Source: Hevea brasiliensis (taxonomy: Eukaryota > Streptophyta > Magnoliopsida > Malpighiales > Euphorbiaceae). From it: DNA of 64,000 nt. The number at the start of each line of letters is the position of its first letter. Within the stretch, counting starts at the first letter, position 1. The DNA is taken from NCBI RefSeq assembly GCF_030052815.1, contig NC_079510.1:43193225-43257224 (forward strand). Direction: 5' to 3'. The notes under the pieces are model-generated. The model did no database searches. It was not told the origin of the DNA and saw only the letters and a list, made by a program, of their open reading frames with translations. The position numbers were made by a program, and so were the translations under genes. Positions 36,055 to 49,811 of this stretch are shown piece by piece.

Positions 36055-39000
36055 TCATTGAGTGCTGCGTGTTAATCCACCACGTGCCACATTCCTGTGC
36101 AAATAGGAGGATCTGTTAGCTTTTGAAAGACTAATTTCAGAAGGCAACTTAATTAGTGATGATAAAGAGGATAAGCCTGTGAAAATGTGCAAGAACAGAA
36201 AATTTAAGCAGCAAACAACCCAATGTTTCTTGCTTTTAAAGTATGTGTACGTTTATGATCTTACAGAGCTAAGACCTAAAATTTAAACCATGCTAGCACT
36301 TGTCGTAATGTTACAGGGCTGGTATCTCCAAGTGAAGAAGTTTCTCCTTGAGTATATTATCCAAAACAAATATTTTCGCCTTTTTGTATTACTTTTGTAA
36401 GCGGACATTAGTTACAAACTTAAATTTAAGGTAAATAAAAATTCAGATACAGGCGTATAGCTAGAACTAGTATACTGTAGCAGTCGAATATTAAATACTT
36501 GAGATTCTTTTCATTTGACGAGAAACACAAAAAACAAACCAGAATGTGATTGCCTTGTAAACAACATATCTTATTCTCTATCATCACATGTGCTCTGCTA
36601 TAAAGAACACGACTACCTAGATGAATCAGTCTGATCTTAACTCATTTTGTACTTTCAAGATGACCTCAATCTAGAATCGATGGGTTCGTAAAAGGAAGCA
36701 GAGATCATAAGTTAAAGCCTAGTTCCTCAGTTATCCAGACATGGCATTGTTACAGGCCAAAGAGAAACTCCTCAACACATTTAGCTCATTAGCTGGAATT
36801 TTTGTTATTGCAAAAAGATAAAAGCAAGCACCAAGCTTGCTCTATAGAAAAAAACACAAACAACATATTGAAAACTACGGGGAAAGCAGCCCAATCACTT
36901 CCTTTCATCCTGCAGTGCATTATAAAATATCAATTGCTCATGGTATAACTAAATACATTATAAAATATGCAAAGTCAGTGAACAAAGAAAATGAGATAAA
37001 CCAAACTGGATGGATTGTATCTATCATGGTATCACCTCCTTAATCACTGTGAAGTGATAGATGATGATACAAAATCCTATATCGACTTGTAGTCAAGTGG
37101 GCTAGAGCCTTATAAGGCCAAGCATACTCCCTCTCCCACAGGGGCCTTTTACAATTACAAAATAGTAAGTCTCAGTAGCCAAAGCAGACAATAACTCAAG
37201 GTATGAATATGACAAGTTCAATTTGAATTGATTTTTCATCATTTGGAGCTAGAGGAAGGAGGGCACGACCCTTTGCATCTCCACTGAACCAGATCCAAAG
37301 TCCAAATGGGTTAAAAACCATCTCTCCAAAGCCCAAAACCCCTTGACTGGCAAAGGACATCTGATAGATGATGATACAAAATCCCACATTGACTTGGAGT
37401 CAAAGGGGCTAGAGCCTTATAGTAAGGCCAAGCACACCCCTCCCTCTTAAGGGCCCATTTCAAGGACAAAACAGTTAAACTCAATGGCCAAAGCAAACAG
37501 TACTTCAAGATGTGGATACAACCCAGTTCAATTGGGATTGATTTGTCATCATGAAGTAGCTGCACATCATGGGCTTTGGTTTTCTTTTGTGTTGGGATCA
37601 ATTGTGTTCTTCCAAGTAGTCTTAGCCACTAGCTAGTCCCAAACTAGACCGCATAGGTCCAATTCAAAGATGGTTTGGAACTGGCAGTTTCGATTTCGGT
37701 TCAATTCTAGGTTTTTTTTTTTTTTCTAATAAAAGGGGAGGCGGAGTGGACTATACCAGACTGCCAGGCTTAACTGCCAATTTTGATCCAATTCAAGGTT
37801 CAAGGAGAGGGACCAAGCCCAACCTGGACCATAGGCAGGTTTACTACCAAGTTCCATGAAGGATTTTCTTCAAGGACAGAATAACAAAGCCATTTCAAAG
37901 GCGAGATAAAGCCTTGGGGATTGGTCTTGCAATTGTGAATTATATGGACAGAGAAATAAATGAATTTTTTTGGAGTAAGAACTTCTATCCACAAATTGAT
38001 GGGTTTGGTTGAAGATTTTGCAGTGTCCAGATAGACATAATAGTATAATACTAAGTATATAATAGCATTAATGTAAAGATTGTTAGTAAAAGTTAAGTAG
38101 CTTAGCTATATTTGAACCACCTGTGCACAGAAAATTGTGCCCCTATTTTGGCACTACATGAATTTACGAACCATTGTAAGCCATCATGCAGCCCCAATAA
38201 AACACATGCCAATATATAGCATTCAAGTCATGCAACAACTAGTTTTGTCCCAAAGTATGATTTTGAAAAAAGAAGAAACAAAATTCTAATGCAAATACCT
38301 TCCAGGAAGCAACTGAGCAGCACTGACAGGCCCTTTTGAATTACCAAACCGCTTTGCCCTATTCTCGTGTTCTTTCTCTACACGCATGGCAGCAACTTCC
38401 TTCTCCATGGCAGCTACTTCTCTTCTCATCTTCTTTGCCTCAACTTCCATTGCTTTAGTTAATGTTTCCACTTTCTTTGCTAACATCTGAGAAATCAATG
38501 ATCAAACAAAATGTTCAACCAGATATATAAACAATATAAGCATAAAACAAATGGAAGAAGAACATCTACCTCGATTGCGTCATCCTTATCTTTGAGGCTT
38601 TGATCTTTTTCATGGCCAGCTTTCCTCAAAGCTATGACCTCTTTTTGCAGCAAATCATACAATATCCCTGGAACACTATCCTCTGTCTCTGCTGCTGGAA
38701 ACTCATTGGGCTTCTCATCAGGATTTCCTTTCCAAGAATCAGGTGCCTCAGCATCCTTGGTTCTGTCAGAAGGTTGGTTGAATGAACGATTGGGGCTGGT
38801 GCCATTTAGGAGAGCCCTACTACCCCTATCCAATGATCTTGTGCCTCCATCAAATGATTTTGATGTTCCTTTAGCATGCTTAAGCACTGAACTGGTATTA
38901 GAGGATAAGGAAGATCTCAAATGAGATATTGGTGTTCTCTTGGACAAAAAGCCATTGGAGGTCAATCTTGAGAAGTTGTCAGCCCCACCTAGGGACTGGC

Positions 39001-42000
39001 GACGAGAAGGCCCATTGCTTACACTTCTTCCCTCTGGTGCACTCCTATTACTACTTGATGACCCTCTCAAGTTTTCTTCTAGCACTTTGAGCCTCAACTG
39101 ATATTTATCCTGAAAATTGCCAGATCATAGTTTACTTTCACAACAAGGAGAAACAACACACCAAATGGCAAATGTCCAGCTTACAAAATCACATAATTAC
39201 TTTCAAATGTGCTTCAGACTTTGCAGTTCGCTCAGCAATAGTGAGCTTGTCACGAAGTTGCTGCATTTCTCCCTGTAAAAACAGTAGCATTTGAGTGTGG
39301 CCAACAACTTTGGTCAAAGAAGGAATCACCAAAACGAGCCCAACTTCAAGCTAAAAATTAACCTGCAAAAATCGTCGTTCTTCAAGCCATTGTTTGACAG
39401 GCATGACTTTGTCATTTGCATCTTTCCACTCATTTGCTACCACTGTGGCCACTCTGTTTGCAGTTACTTTTGCACGGGCCAGCTCTCGGTCAAGAGTTTT
39501 TCTTTCCTCCTGCAAAATGCGATAATAAATAAATCATATTCAGGGCTTGCGCAGAGAGCATGTCAACTAAGTGAAATCCAGCAAGCTTGAGTGTTCAAAT
39601 TTGTATTGCGCATTACATTCATCTCCTGAACTTTCCGTTGGTAATCCCTCACAGCATTTGCAGCAGCTCCGCCAGCAAGAACCGCTTCTTCCAGTTCCCT
39701 TACAGTTTGGGTAAGCTTTTCAACCTCTGCAACCTTTTGCCTATGCATCTTGTCTAAAATTTTATTTTCTTCCTGGCACAAACAAGCAGCAAATATATTA
39801 CTTATCCCAATTGTACATGCTAGGAAGACGAAATATTTCAGTTCTGAGACATTTGAAAAGAGAAGCATCATCAAAGCAAGAATCTTAAAAATACCTGACA
39901 AATTTCTATCTGTTTCATTAGCTCTTGGTTCTTATTTTGGAGATCATCCACCATAGACGCCTTAGCCAATGCAACTTGAACGGTCCTCTCAGCTTCAAGC
40001 AGAGCTGCTTCTTTCGACTTTGTTAGACGATCCAATGCTTTGTTGTCATCTTGAAGCTTTGCGATCTGGAAGCAAGAAAAAGAATTTATTAATGAAACAG
40101 AATCAGCAATCACCTAATATAAACCATTCTTAATAAAAAATGACCATAATTAGCTCAAAACAAATAACATACCTCTTGGCGAGCAAGCTTAAGCTCAGCC
40201 TCCAAAGGTGCGAGAATCGCTTCAATGGGAGGCATATCATCATCCTTCTGAGCAGCATGAACTCTTCGAAGAGTTGCTTCAGCTGCAAACTGTGCTGCCA
40301 TGGAAGCCTTCTTCTCATCATTGATTTTCTTGATTTCAAGATTCTGCAAAGGAGTTTTAATTTTAAATAAATATAGCAGTACAACAGCAATCAGCAAAAT
40401 CTATTGAGTTATTGAACAGGGTCAAAACAATACTTTGCTTTCTAGAAGAGATTCTGTTAACTTAAGCTTTTCCTCCACTTTTGAGAGTTCTTCAGTGAGC
40501 TACAGCATAATAGGAAGGGAAAAGAAAATCAGGAATATTTTAGACCATATAATTGTCAAAATGAATGAAAAAAAAGAGTGTGTTATTAAATTAAATTCTA
40601 CATGCCAAAATTTTGAAAATCCAAAATCCTCACATGATAAAATTGCACATGCAAGACATAAAAAAAATTTAAAAAAAAAAAAAAGAAAAACTTGTAAAAC
40701 TTACAACCATGATAAGTGCATCATAAACAAGAAGGTTGCACATTCAAATCTAATAATCCCTAATGCAGTACATTGAAAAGAAGTTTTTTTAAAAAAATAA
40801 CTAAATATACTAACAAGAAACCATAAACATCAGTGCCGGGTGAACATTGAAATTATTAAAACCAATACTACAATAGAATTCCAAATTCCAAGGCAAACTA
40901 TCTAATGACAGATTTGATGGAGATATAATAAATATTAGCAGATGTGGATAAGTGCAAAACTACTACAAAAGAAGGCAGAAACTAGTTTTAGTTTTCTAAC
41001 TCTTAATTTTAGGCATAAAAACCACAATAACATATAGAAATTTTTTTTTTTTTTTTTTAAAAAGGCAAACAATAATTAGGCCCCAGTAACTATTAGGACC
41101 AGTACTTTCTTTCCGCACTTGCAGGAAAAAAAAAATCCAAATACAATACTGGCTAATCCACAGGGGTAAAAAAAGAAGAAGAAAAACCATGAGATAGTTT
41201 CTGGGAAATATCAACACTGTTAGTTGTGATAGCTAGTTTCTGGGAAATATCAACACTGTTAGTTGTGATAGCTCATCATTAACATGGTAAGATTAACTAT
41301 CAATAATGATAAAGAAATGTAGAAAATAAGTCAGACAAAGCTGATTTGGGCAGTGTATTTGTAGGGAAATGACATCCCAACAATAACAAAAGGAATCCTT
41401 ATTTGTTTTCACCAATTTGGAGGAAAAATAATCTATAATCGGTGCTGAATAAATAACATTATATCGTAGGAAGGTAATAGGATCAGCATTCCCCGCTAAG
41501 AGAAGAAAAATCATAGACGATATCCTGTCAGTCAAAAATGCTAAACTCCATCGACTTAATTAAATGCTTAACATTTAATGAAGACGCAATAGTAATAATA
41601 AATCATTAGGTGATATCTAAAAGATAATAACCAAATTCATGAGGCCACGACTGCCACTGAAAATTGACAATCAAGAACATTAAGATTAAGCCTGATTAGT
41701 AAATGGAAACCCTGGGGGTGAAAAAAGGATAGAAGTAGAGAAAAAGCGAGAGAGAATGACCTCTTCAACGGCCTTCTCTCTCAGTCGCTCAGATAACCTC
41801 AATGCCTTGATCTCAGCTTGTGCTTCTCCCAACTCTCTGTCCTTATCTGCACCCAAAAATCAGAAAGGAGAAAAAAAAAACTCAAAAATATCACCACAAC
41901 CAAAATTAATCGAGCTCGAAACCCGGCGAAATAGAGCCAAAAACCACTAGATCGAACCACATTCAGACCTCTAACTTCATTCTCAAGCCGATTAAGCTCA

Positions 42001-42212
42001 ACCTTAACCGGATCCGAGCCGTGCAGCAAAGTAATGAACTCATTGTCAGCATCAAAGCTAGGCCGAACCGACGTCCTCCTACGAGACGAACTCTTGGACC
42101 CTTCCTTAAAGGACCCAGAAACAGTAAGCTGCTGAGCAGGCGTTACAGAAGGCGCCGCAGCAGCACCATTGACCTCGGCAGCCACAGTCCCGTCGCCGAA
42201 AACCTCCGCCAT
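36055..42212 (-). CDS. MAP70: Microtubule-associated protein 70 (complete, 11 exons)
   Basis: A plant-specific coiled-coil protein that decorates cortical microtubules and shapes secondary-wall patterning (family knowledge). Exons on the minus strand: 42212-41969, 41846-41761, 40499-40434, 40343-40173, 40065-39895, 39772-39617, 39509-39363, 39272-39201, 39109-38570, 38486-38299, 36094-36055. All sites are GT-AG with matching phases, giving 1881 bases and 626 aa, close to the Arabidopsis MAP70-1/-2 length. Diagnostic blocks include RPSFDADNEFITLLHGSDP near residue 50, long heptad coiled coil (about 65-380), VRDYQRK, a Ser-rich linker (PSRRQSLGGA, GTSKSFDGGTRS) and a second coiled coil with DLLQKEV and KKMRREVAAMEKEVAAM. 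The short last exon gives GLTRSTQ after a 2.2 kb intron. It is closest to the MAP70-1/2 type; the exact paralogue is not resolved. Confidence 0.95.
37040..37560. repeat. Diverged direct duplication in MAP70 intron 10
   Basis: Two units of about 190 bases (about 37060-37240 and 37370-37555) share TAGATGATGATACAAAATCC, GGGCTAGAGCCTTATA, AAGGCCAAGCA and GATTTTTCATCAT/GATTTGTCATCAT. They differ by many substitutions, so the duplication is old. CACATTGACTTGGAGTCA recalls motifs in plant LTR ends, but no element boundaries were found. Confidence 0.6.
41195..41272. repeat. Perfect 39-bp tandem duplication (MAP70 intron 2)
   Basis: Two identical 39-base units, 41195-41233 and 41234-41272, starting TAGTTTCTGGGAAATATC. 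Lack of divergence implies a recent event or an assembly artefact. Confidence 0.9.
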
Positions 42213-42557
42213 ATCCGATCTGATCCTCCCTGTGCCGCCTTATCCCTCACATCCAAATGTACCAAGATCCAAATGGCAACCGCTTCAAATCACACTCTAC
42301 ACACCTAGAAAACTACCAATCCACAAAAATTGAGAGAGATAGAAACAGAAACCGCTTCTTTTCTCTCTCTATTTCACAGAAATTGAAACAGTGCCTGTAA
42401 GTAAGCAGCAGCTACTACTTAACCAAAGGGTATGAAAATGTGTAGATTACAGACTCTGAGAGAGAGAGAGAGCTTTTGTTTGAGTGTTTTTGTCTTGTTT
42501 TTTTCTCTCTCAGTCTGTCTTAAAGATTGTGATTTAAATCTAGCCTTTCTCTTACAG

Positions 42558-42598
<41 letters not shown>

Positions 42599-42660
42599 TT
42601 TGATTTTGGATTATTTAAAGTTAGAGAAATACGCTTTGTATGAAGAGACGCTTTGCTGTT
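42213..42660 (-). promoter_or_regulatory. MAP70: MAP70 5' UTR/core promoter with CT repeat
   Basis: Upstream of the MAP70 start on the minus strand lie several CT-rich tracts: 42457-42473, 42500-42515 and a perfect (AG)n/(CT)n at 42561-42591. Such CT (Y-patch/GAGA-like) tracts are common around plant transcription starts. No clear TATA box was assigned. Confidence 0.5.
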
Positions 42661-45600
42661 AAAACAGTGACACTGCTACTTAACTGGCCATTGTATTATT
42701 AATTTATAATTATATTATCATGAAGATAATTTTATTTTTTATTTTTTTTTTAATTTAATTACTGTTTTTCTTTTTAACAAAAAGAAATTTATGGGCTTGC
42801 TTGGTTGGGTTTTTAGGATAAGCACGATGCGTACTGCGCACACTAGGCCTAGTTTCCGTGAAAATGCCACTGGGAGGTGTTCTGTGGGAATATAAAATAT
42901 AGATAGCAAGCTTCTAATCTCCATCGTGTAAATAGTTAAGGAAGGCAATTTTTTTATTGCTGAATTTTTTTGGAAAATATATTTTAGGACACAAATTATT
43001 AAAAAATAATTTAAGCAACCCTTAACTTTGATATAAAAAACACACACACACAACTATCAAATTCAATATGAAACTTGACCTATTGAGAGACTGATCAATA
43101 AGTTATTGATTTAATTAGTAGATTAATGGTTATTAAACTAGTAAATCATAAAAAAATTAATTAAATATATATATTAATTAAGTATTATATTTATTAATAT
43201 AATTAAAAATTTAATGAACTAAATTTTATATTTATATATATTTTAATAATATTTTAAAATTTTATATTAAAAATATTTAAATTTTAAATATTTTTATTTT
43301 CAATAATTTATAATTAATATATAAAATAAAAAATATATTTATAAATGAATAATTCTTCTTAATATTTGCGAAATATTAATTATATATTAAAAAAAATAAA
43401 CATATCATCTTATAAAATTTTTTGTCAAATAGAAAGACAATGGCCAAATATTTCCAAAAAAAATAATAGCTAAATAACTTTAATAAATATAAGTTTAAAA
43501 TATCAATATTATTGATATTTTAAAATTTTTTATTTTAAATGTTTTTAAAAACAAATTTACAAATTTTTTATTTAAAAATTGAAAGTCTACAAATTTTTTA
43601 TTTAAAAATTGAAAGTCAATTGAGTGATTTGGTCAATGGGTCACTAATTCAATTAATGGGTTAACGATTTTTTTTTTTTTTAATTTCTTATTCAGTGCAA
43701 TTTTATATATAATCATTGGTTCACTCGATCAATCAGTTAAGTTGATCCAAATTTTATAATAATAAAAAATAATAATAATCTTTTAAAAATAATTGTCACT
43801 ATTATCTCAATTGCTCATGGAACAAATAAGTAATAATAAAAAAAAAGTGAGATTTCAATGAAAAAATGAAAAACAAAAACGAGTTCTCAATTGGTCAACC
43901 ATTGATTTAAAATTTGAGTTTATAGAAAAGTGATGATTAATGGCCATAAATTATTAGACCCTTTTTTTATTTTTAATTATTAAGTGATTAATTTCTTTCT
44001 TTTTAATTCTTATTAAATGAAGTATAAAAGAAGTTATACGCTACAAGAGAAATTAACTAAATTAAGATATAAATAGTAATTATAAGAGGAATAAATTAAT
44101 CTATGTGAATTTCATTAATTAAATTGATTGAAAATATTAAAAAAAAAAAAAACTTGCTCAATCCATCGTGTGATTCATTATTGAGTCGCCAAATTTTACA
44201 AATTTTAATTTTTAAAAATAACTCAAACTTTAAGTGTGTCTGATTTTCAAATTTTTTAATTAAATTAATTGAAATGGGAAAACACAAGTGTATTGTGTTG
44301 AACCTTTTTGGGTAAGTACTAACTAACTCTAATCCTTTGTAAAAGTTTATATTAACATAATTTAGTCAAGCTAATGAATAAAGGCATACTTTCTTCAACC
44401 TTCAATAATTGTTTGTCCAAAAAGTTTAGTCAACAAGAGAATAAAGTGTTGTAAGTATTCCCCATTAAAAAAAAAAGTAATATTAATGCTAAAATGCCCT
44501 AATTTTTTATTTATTTTATATACATATATCATCAGTGACCAATTTAGATTTATTTTTAATCAATATAAAAAAAAAATTAAAAATATAATATTAATACCTC
44601 ATAATACAAAGTATTTCATTAAGCCCTCATATCCATAAAAAAAATATAGTATATATTATTTTTCTTTAAAAAAATATACATAAATTGAAACTTTAAAAAT
44701 TAATGAAATTATAGGCAGGAGGAAGGAGTAGATGGATAAACTTTACTGTGGGCTTGCATGTTCTTAATGGGATAGAAAGAAACCTTATTGTTAAAAGACA
44801 GTTGGAAAATTTGGCCATGTTAATTCGCCGGTCGTATCATTAAATAGACCTCTGAGGTGTGGAGTGTGGAATGCTAGGTTGCTTTCTCGGATCGCAGTAG
44901 CGTTGATCTCTTTCCGATTAGCGGTGAAGAATGCTGGTTCAGTTATTATTTTCTATATAATATTATTGGTTTCATTGGAAATTTTCTTTCAAAAAATTAG
45001 GAATTTTTATCATAATATAATTAAATAAAATTTATATATTGCAATAAGGCAAATTTGTCACAGCCGACCTAATCTTATAGCCATGCCTTTACGGGGTTGG
45101 TTGTTAATTTCTACAAACCTTTTTTGAGCTTCGTTTATTTTATAAAAAAATATATATTTTTTAATATTTAAAATATTAAAAAAAAAAACTCAATAAACTT
45201 TTTTAATTAAAATAAAACTTTGATAAATTTTAAAATTTTGATAATTTTGTTAAAATATAAAAATATTTATGCATAGATGATATAAACATATAATTAATTT
45301 ACTATTTTAATTAAATAATATAAAATATTTTTATGTAAATAATTTTATAAATCACTTCTACATATTTTTCTGCTAAACAAATGAAATTTAAAATCAGTTC
45401 ATCTATATATATATATTGGTTTTCTTATACATTAAGGTGTACAATAATCTTAAAGATACAGCCTTCATATTAATATGATATAGTTAAAATTTTTAAATTA
45501 TCATGAAATACTTCATAGTAAAATCAAACAATACACGTATTTACCAATTAGATTAACCTAAAAAAAAAAAAAACCTTATGATGTCAAATAAATTAATCTT

Positions 45601-45760
45601 AAATTAACAAAAAAATGACCTACTTGATTATCATAATAAATTTTGTCTCGAGAAATCAATTTGTCATAAACACATTTAATTCAGAATGATAGATTGTTCC
45701 TTTCAATTTGAATAAAACTCAAAATGACATGAATAACCCATATAACTGAAACTTTAATTA
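42661..45760. other. AT-rich intergenic DNA
   Basis: No credible gene. It contains a 30-base tandem duplication (43561-43590 and 43591-43617) and a possible LTR relic at about 45057 (TGTCACAGCCGACC). Otherwise it is poly-A/T runs. Confidence 0.5.
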
Positions 45761-45765
45761 ATAAT

Positions 45766-46131
45766 CGTTAGAGTCCAAGTCCAATTGAAATTGAAAAAGT
45801 ATGATTAATTTATAAAGTATAATTAGTTTAGGAAGTTTAGTAGAATTTAAATTATGAAGTTTTATAATTAGAGTCCTAAAATAACTAGGTTTTAGTAGTC
45901 TATAAATATGAATAGTTGATTGACAATTATATGGAATGTATTGCAAATAGCTCACAAAGTTGAGAGGTATGTTGAATTCCGTGAGTTTTGTTTGAGTGAT
46001 TTTGAGGGTGAGAAAAATAATTAATGATTGTAATCATTTTTCTTTAATAGTAGATTTGTTGATAGATTAGGCTTATACCGAACCACATTAAATTTTGTGT
46101 TCTTCATTTTATGTAAGTATATTTTTTTACA
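45766..46131 (+). repeat. Copia 5' LTR
   Basis: About 366 bases with a TATA box TATAAATA at 45901-45908 and end TTTTACA. It shares almost its whole length with the 3' LTR. Confidence 0.85.
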
Positions 46132-46159
46132 ACTAGTGGTATTAGAGTTTTAGTTCAAG

Positions 46160-46950
46160 ATGATGAATACAAAATTTGAGGTGGAGTCGTTCGATGGGAA
46201 AAATAATTTCAGTTTGTGGCAAAACACCGTGAATGATGTACTTGTACAATAAGGATTAATTAAAGTATTGAACGAAAAGAAACTAGTGACCATGAAATAT
46301 GATAATTGGAAGGAGTTTCAACAAATGGCTATGAGTACAATTAGATTGACGTTAGCCCCAGATGTGAAGTACAATATTTTGAATGAGACCTTACCTGTTA
46401 TTTTGTGAAATAAATTGGAGAATTTGTACATGTCAGAATTACTCACAAATCACTTGTACTTGAAGAATGAGTTATACTAACTCAAAATAGATGAATGTAC
46501 TGATGTGATATATCAACTTAATATGTTTAATAAATTAATTACCCAATTGGCTAGTATTAGTGTGAAGGTTAATGAAGAAGATAAAATCATCTTGCTTTTA
46601 ACCTCTCTCCCACACTCTTATAAAAAGCTTGGTGACAGCTCTAACAGTTGAAAATTAGACTTTGAAGGTGGATGAGGTTACTGCAGTTATCTTGGATGAT
46701 GAGAAGTTTAAGAAAACAGGTAGTAGTAATGAAGGGGAAATTTTTGTTGCTGGTTATAGTCGTGGTAGAAGCAATCTACGTGGAAATAATTGGAGAAGAA
46801 ATAGTAGATCGAACTTGAGACCACGAGTATACCATGAAGATAGATAATGCTATTACCGTCATGAGAATGGTCACATTCAATACCATTATATGTAGATGAA
46901 GGAAGATATTGTAGAGTTTAAACAATTAAAGAAGAGTCACGAAAAATAAA
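46160..46950 (+). pseudogene. gag: Copia gag relic
   Basis: Translation recovers a copia gag: KFEVESFDGKNNFSLWQ at the N-terminus, a UBN2-like helical middle, then a basic region rich in Gly/Arg and a zinc knuckle reduced to CYYRHENGH. Several in-frame stops (for example TAA at 46251-46253) and frame changes break it. It is non-functional. Confidence 0.8.
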
Positions 46951-47248
46951 AAGAAGGAATTGCGGCAATTGCAATGGATGATCATTGGATAAAGTGGATA
47001 CTTTGAGTTATGAGTGTTTGATTAATGGTGGAGCCATGAGAGTTAGCTAAGGTGTTATTGTGATCACGAATTGTGAGAATATTGATACAAATAATCTCTA
47101 CAAATTGAAATGAAGCACATTAATTGAAAGAATGCAAGTGAAAGCAAGAAGCAACATCAACAATCAATAGTGCAAGGAAGTATCAAAGAGAAAATTGACT
47201 TTTACATAAATTATGAAGACTAATTCCATTTGACTTTGAGGTGGAGAT

Positions 47249-47630
47249 TGTTAGAGTACAAGTCTAATTATAATTAGAAAGTATAATTAATTGAGGAAGT
47301 ATAATTAGTTTATAAAGTATAATTAATTTGGAAAGTTTAGTAAAATTTAAATTATGAAGTTTTATAATTAGAGTCCTAAAAAGACTGGTTTTAGTAATCT
47401 ATAAATATGAATAGTTGATTAGCCATTATATGAAATGTATTGCAAAGAGCTCACAAAGTGGAGAGATGTGTTAAATTTCATGAGTTTTGTTTGAGTGATT
47501 TTGAAGGTTAGAAAAATAATTAGTGATTGTAATTATTTTTCATTAATAGTAGATTTGTTGGCACAATAGACTTATACCGAATCATATTAAATTTTATATT
47601 TTTTATTTTGAATGGGCGTATTTTTTCACA
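47249..47630 (+). repeat. Copia 3' LTR
   Basis: About 382 bases starting TGTTAGAGTACAAG, with TATAAATA at 47400-47407 and end TTTTCACA. It has small indels relative to the 5' LTR, including an extra AAGTATAATTA unit. Confidence 0.85.
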
Positions 47631-47635
47631 ATAAT

Positions 47636-49811
47636 AATCAATCCAATAATTTAAATTGCTTGACATGAAATTTATATATTTAATATGAATTTTGATATGA
47701 AATTTAAATAAAATAAAATCAAATTTTATAATAAAAATTAACATTTTAATTAGTAATGGATTCCAGCCTGACCCCCAATCCTTTTCACGTAAATTCCCAT
47801 TTATTTCAAACAAATAAAAAGACAATTCAAGAGCAAATCATGGAACCGATCAAATTTGCATGTAAATTTAGTATTGGAAATGGCCAAACACAAGATGTCC
47901 ATTTTCTTAGTAGAGTGACACGGTGAAAGAATATTGAGCCCTAAACCTAGTTAGGGAGCACAAAAACTGGCGGATATGTTACCACTAACAACAGTAGCGA
48001 GACATATCCCATATTATCCACTTCATGGCTATTGCGTCTGCTACGGGGAAGCATCTGCTTCATAGTCCCCAATTGATGTTTTGGATTTTTATTTAAACTC
48101 AGTGTATTATAGATTTAAAGTATAAAAATATATATTTAATAGATAAATTTTATCTTATATTATGTATTTTAGATCTATAATAATGAGTATAAATAAAAAA
48201 AATCGATATATATATGTCAAAAATTCATGATATGGGTTTGGTGCCTCTAGTTAATATGTTTGTATATTCTCACAATTGGAGCATAAATATTAATGCAACT
48301 AATTAAGCAGAGTAATTAAAATTGCAGATGGAAATATGATATGATATTCTCATAGTATCTCAAATTGTGTGTGCATCTTTCACTCTCCAATCTCCATAGA
48401 AAGTGAGGGGATAAATTAAAGAAACATAAAGGAGAAAGCAAAAGCTGCAGGCCTTGGCCTTTTTATAACGTTGCTATTCCTTTAAGAATCAAAATCAAGG
48501 GAATCAACCAAAACCCAAATTAAAAAAAAAAAAAAAAACCCAAAATTTATGAGCTGCTCTTTGTTAATTAATTAACATGGGCTATTAATTTTAATTCCTT
48601 AAAAACGGATTTAAAAGTGAATGTGTGGTCTGGCAGGCATTGCTGTTTTCTCAACGGCCTCTCTACTCTTTATTCACTTTCAAATGTAGAACAAACAAAC
48701 AATGCCTTGCATAATACACACAAGCAGATGTAGACACTTGTTGCTTGGGATTCTAACGACAGTGTGAACGTGACACTGCACCCGCTGCCCCGTACGGTCT
48801 AATCTGTAGATGAACCTTCCCCCTCTCTCTCTCTCTCTCTCTCTCTCCCTTCACCAATCCCATTATATTTCCAAATGATCAAAACTCAAGTTCCATTTTT
48901 CAAAAAAATATCGCTGGAAGAAGTAATATTGAATTTGAAGGGATTATTATCTTGAAGTAGGGTCCTCGTGCTCTCATATGCTAAAACAGCAGATGGTGGC
49001 TGCATGTTCCTTCCGTAGCCTTTGCAAAGTCATTTGTCCAAAGTGATACTTTTATTGTGGGCCTAAATGTCATCTTCAATGGGCCAATTGGTCCAAAGTG
49101 GACAGCCAAAATTTAACTATGTTATTTATTTCCATTATTTTTAATTTCGATTAAAATGAATGTTTAAACATTTACTTAAGATCATCATGCCTTAAAAAAA
49201 AAATATATATATTATTATATAATTTCTTTATATATATTTACAATTTAAAAAGAGTAAGGCTAACATTAAATATAGTATGTGTATAAATTATATAAAAATA
49301 AAAATACTATTAAAATTATCAGTGGTTCATTTTCATTGTGTTTTATTAATAAAAAAAAAAACTCAAACGAAAATAAAAGTGAATTTATTTGGTTGCACTT
49401 TTGACACAAAATCAATGTTTTAATTTTTGAAAACAGCATTTGCTTTTATAGGTTGTTATAATAATCATAACTTTTATGCACATCCCGTAAGCATGGGCTT
49501 TTGGATTGAAAGCGACCATAAGCATTATATATATATATAATTTAGATAAAGATATTATTCTATTAAAAAATAATTTTCATATACTTAATGGTTTCAAATT
49601 AAAAATAAAAATAAAAATGTTTAGATAACTAATGGTAAAACGATTAAATAACATGAAATGATTAATTTTTTAATTAAATAATTTAAAAAAATAAACTATT
49701 GTAAATTAAAAGAAAAAAAAATTAAATTATAAACTTTTACTAACCTTCAGGAGCCTATGGGCTCTGAAAGAGCATCGTGATTGGTAAATACCAGGGGTGT
49801 TGGTTGGACAA
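47636..49811. other. AT-rich intergenic DNA
   Basis: No gene was recognised. A (CT)n tract lies at about 48823-48848, and G+C rises somewhat at about 48600-49110, but no ORF supports a gene. Confidence 0.5.

Larger units (their letters stand above)
45766..47630 (+). mobile_element. Deleted Ty1/copia element with two LTRs, no pol
   Basis: A 1865-base element flanked by ATAAT duplications (45761-45765 and 47631-47635). The 5' LTR is 45766-46131 and the 3' LTR 47249-47630. The 5' terminus has decayed from TGTTAG to CGTTAG. The primer site TGGTATTAGAG (initiator tRNA-Met type) lies at 46137-46147 and the polypurine tract GAGGTGGAGAT just before the 3' LTR. The 1.1 kb interior holds only a degenerate gag; protease, integrase and RT are gone. 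Many differences between the LTRs indicate an old insertion. Confidence 0.9.

Noticed and set aside
47520..47825. 101-codon minus-strand ORF
   Set aside because: Asn/Ile/Lys-rich translation of AT-rich sequence overlapping the copia 3' LTR; no coding signal.
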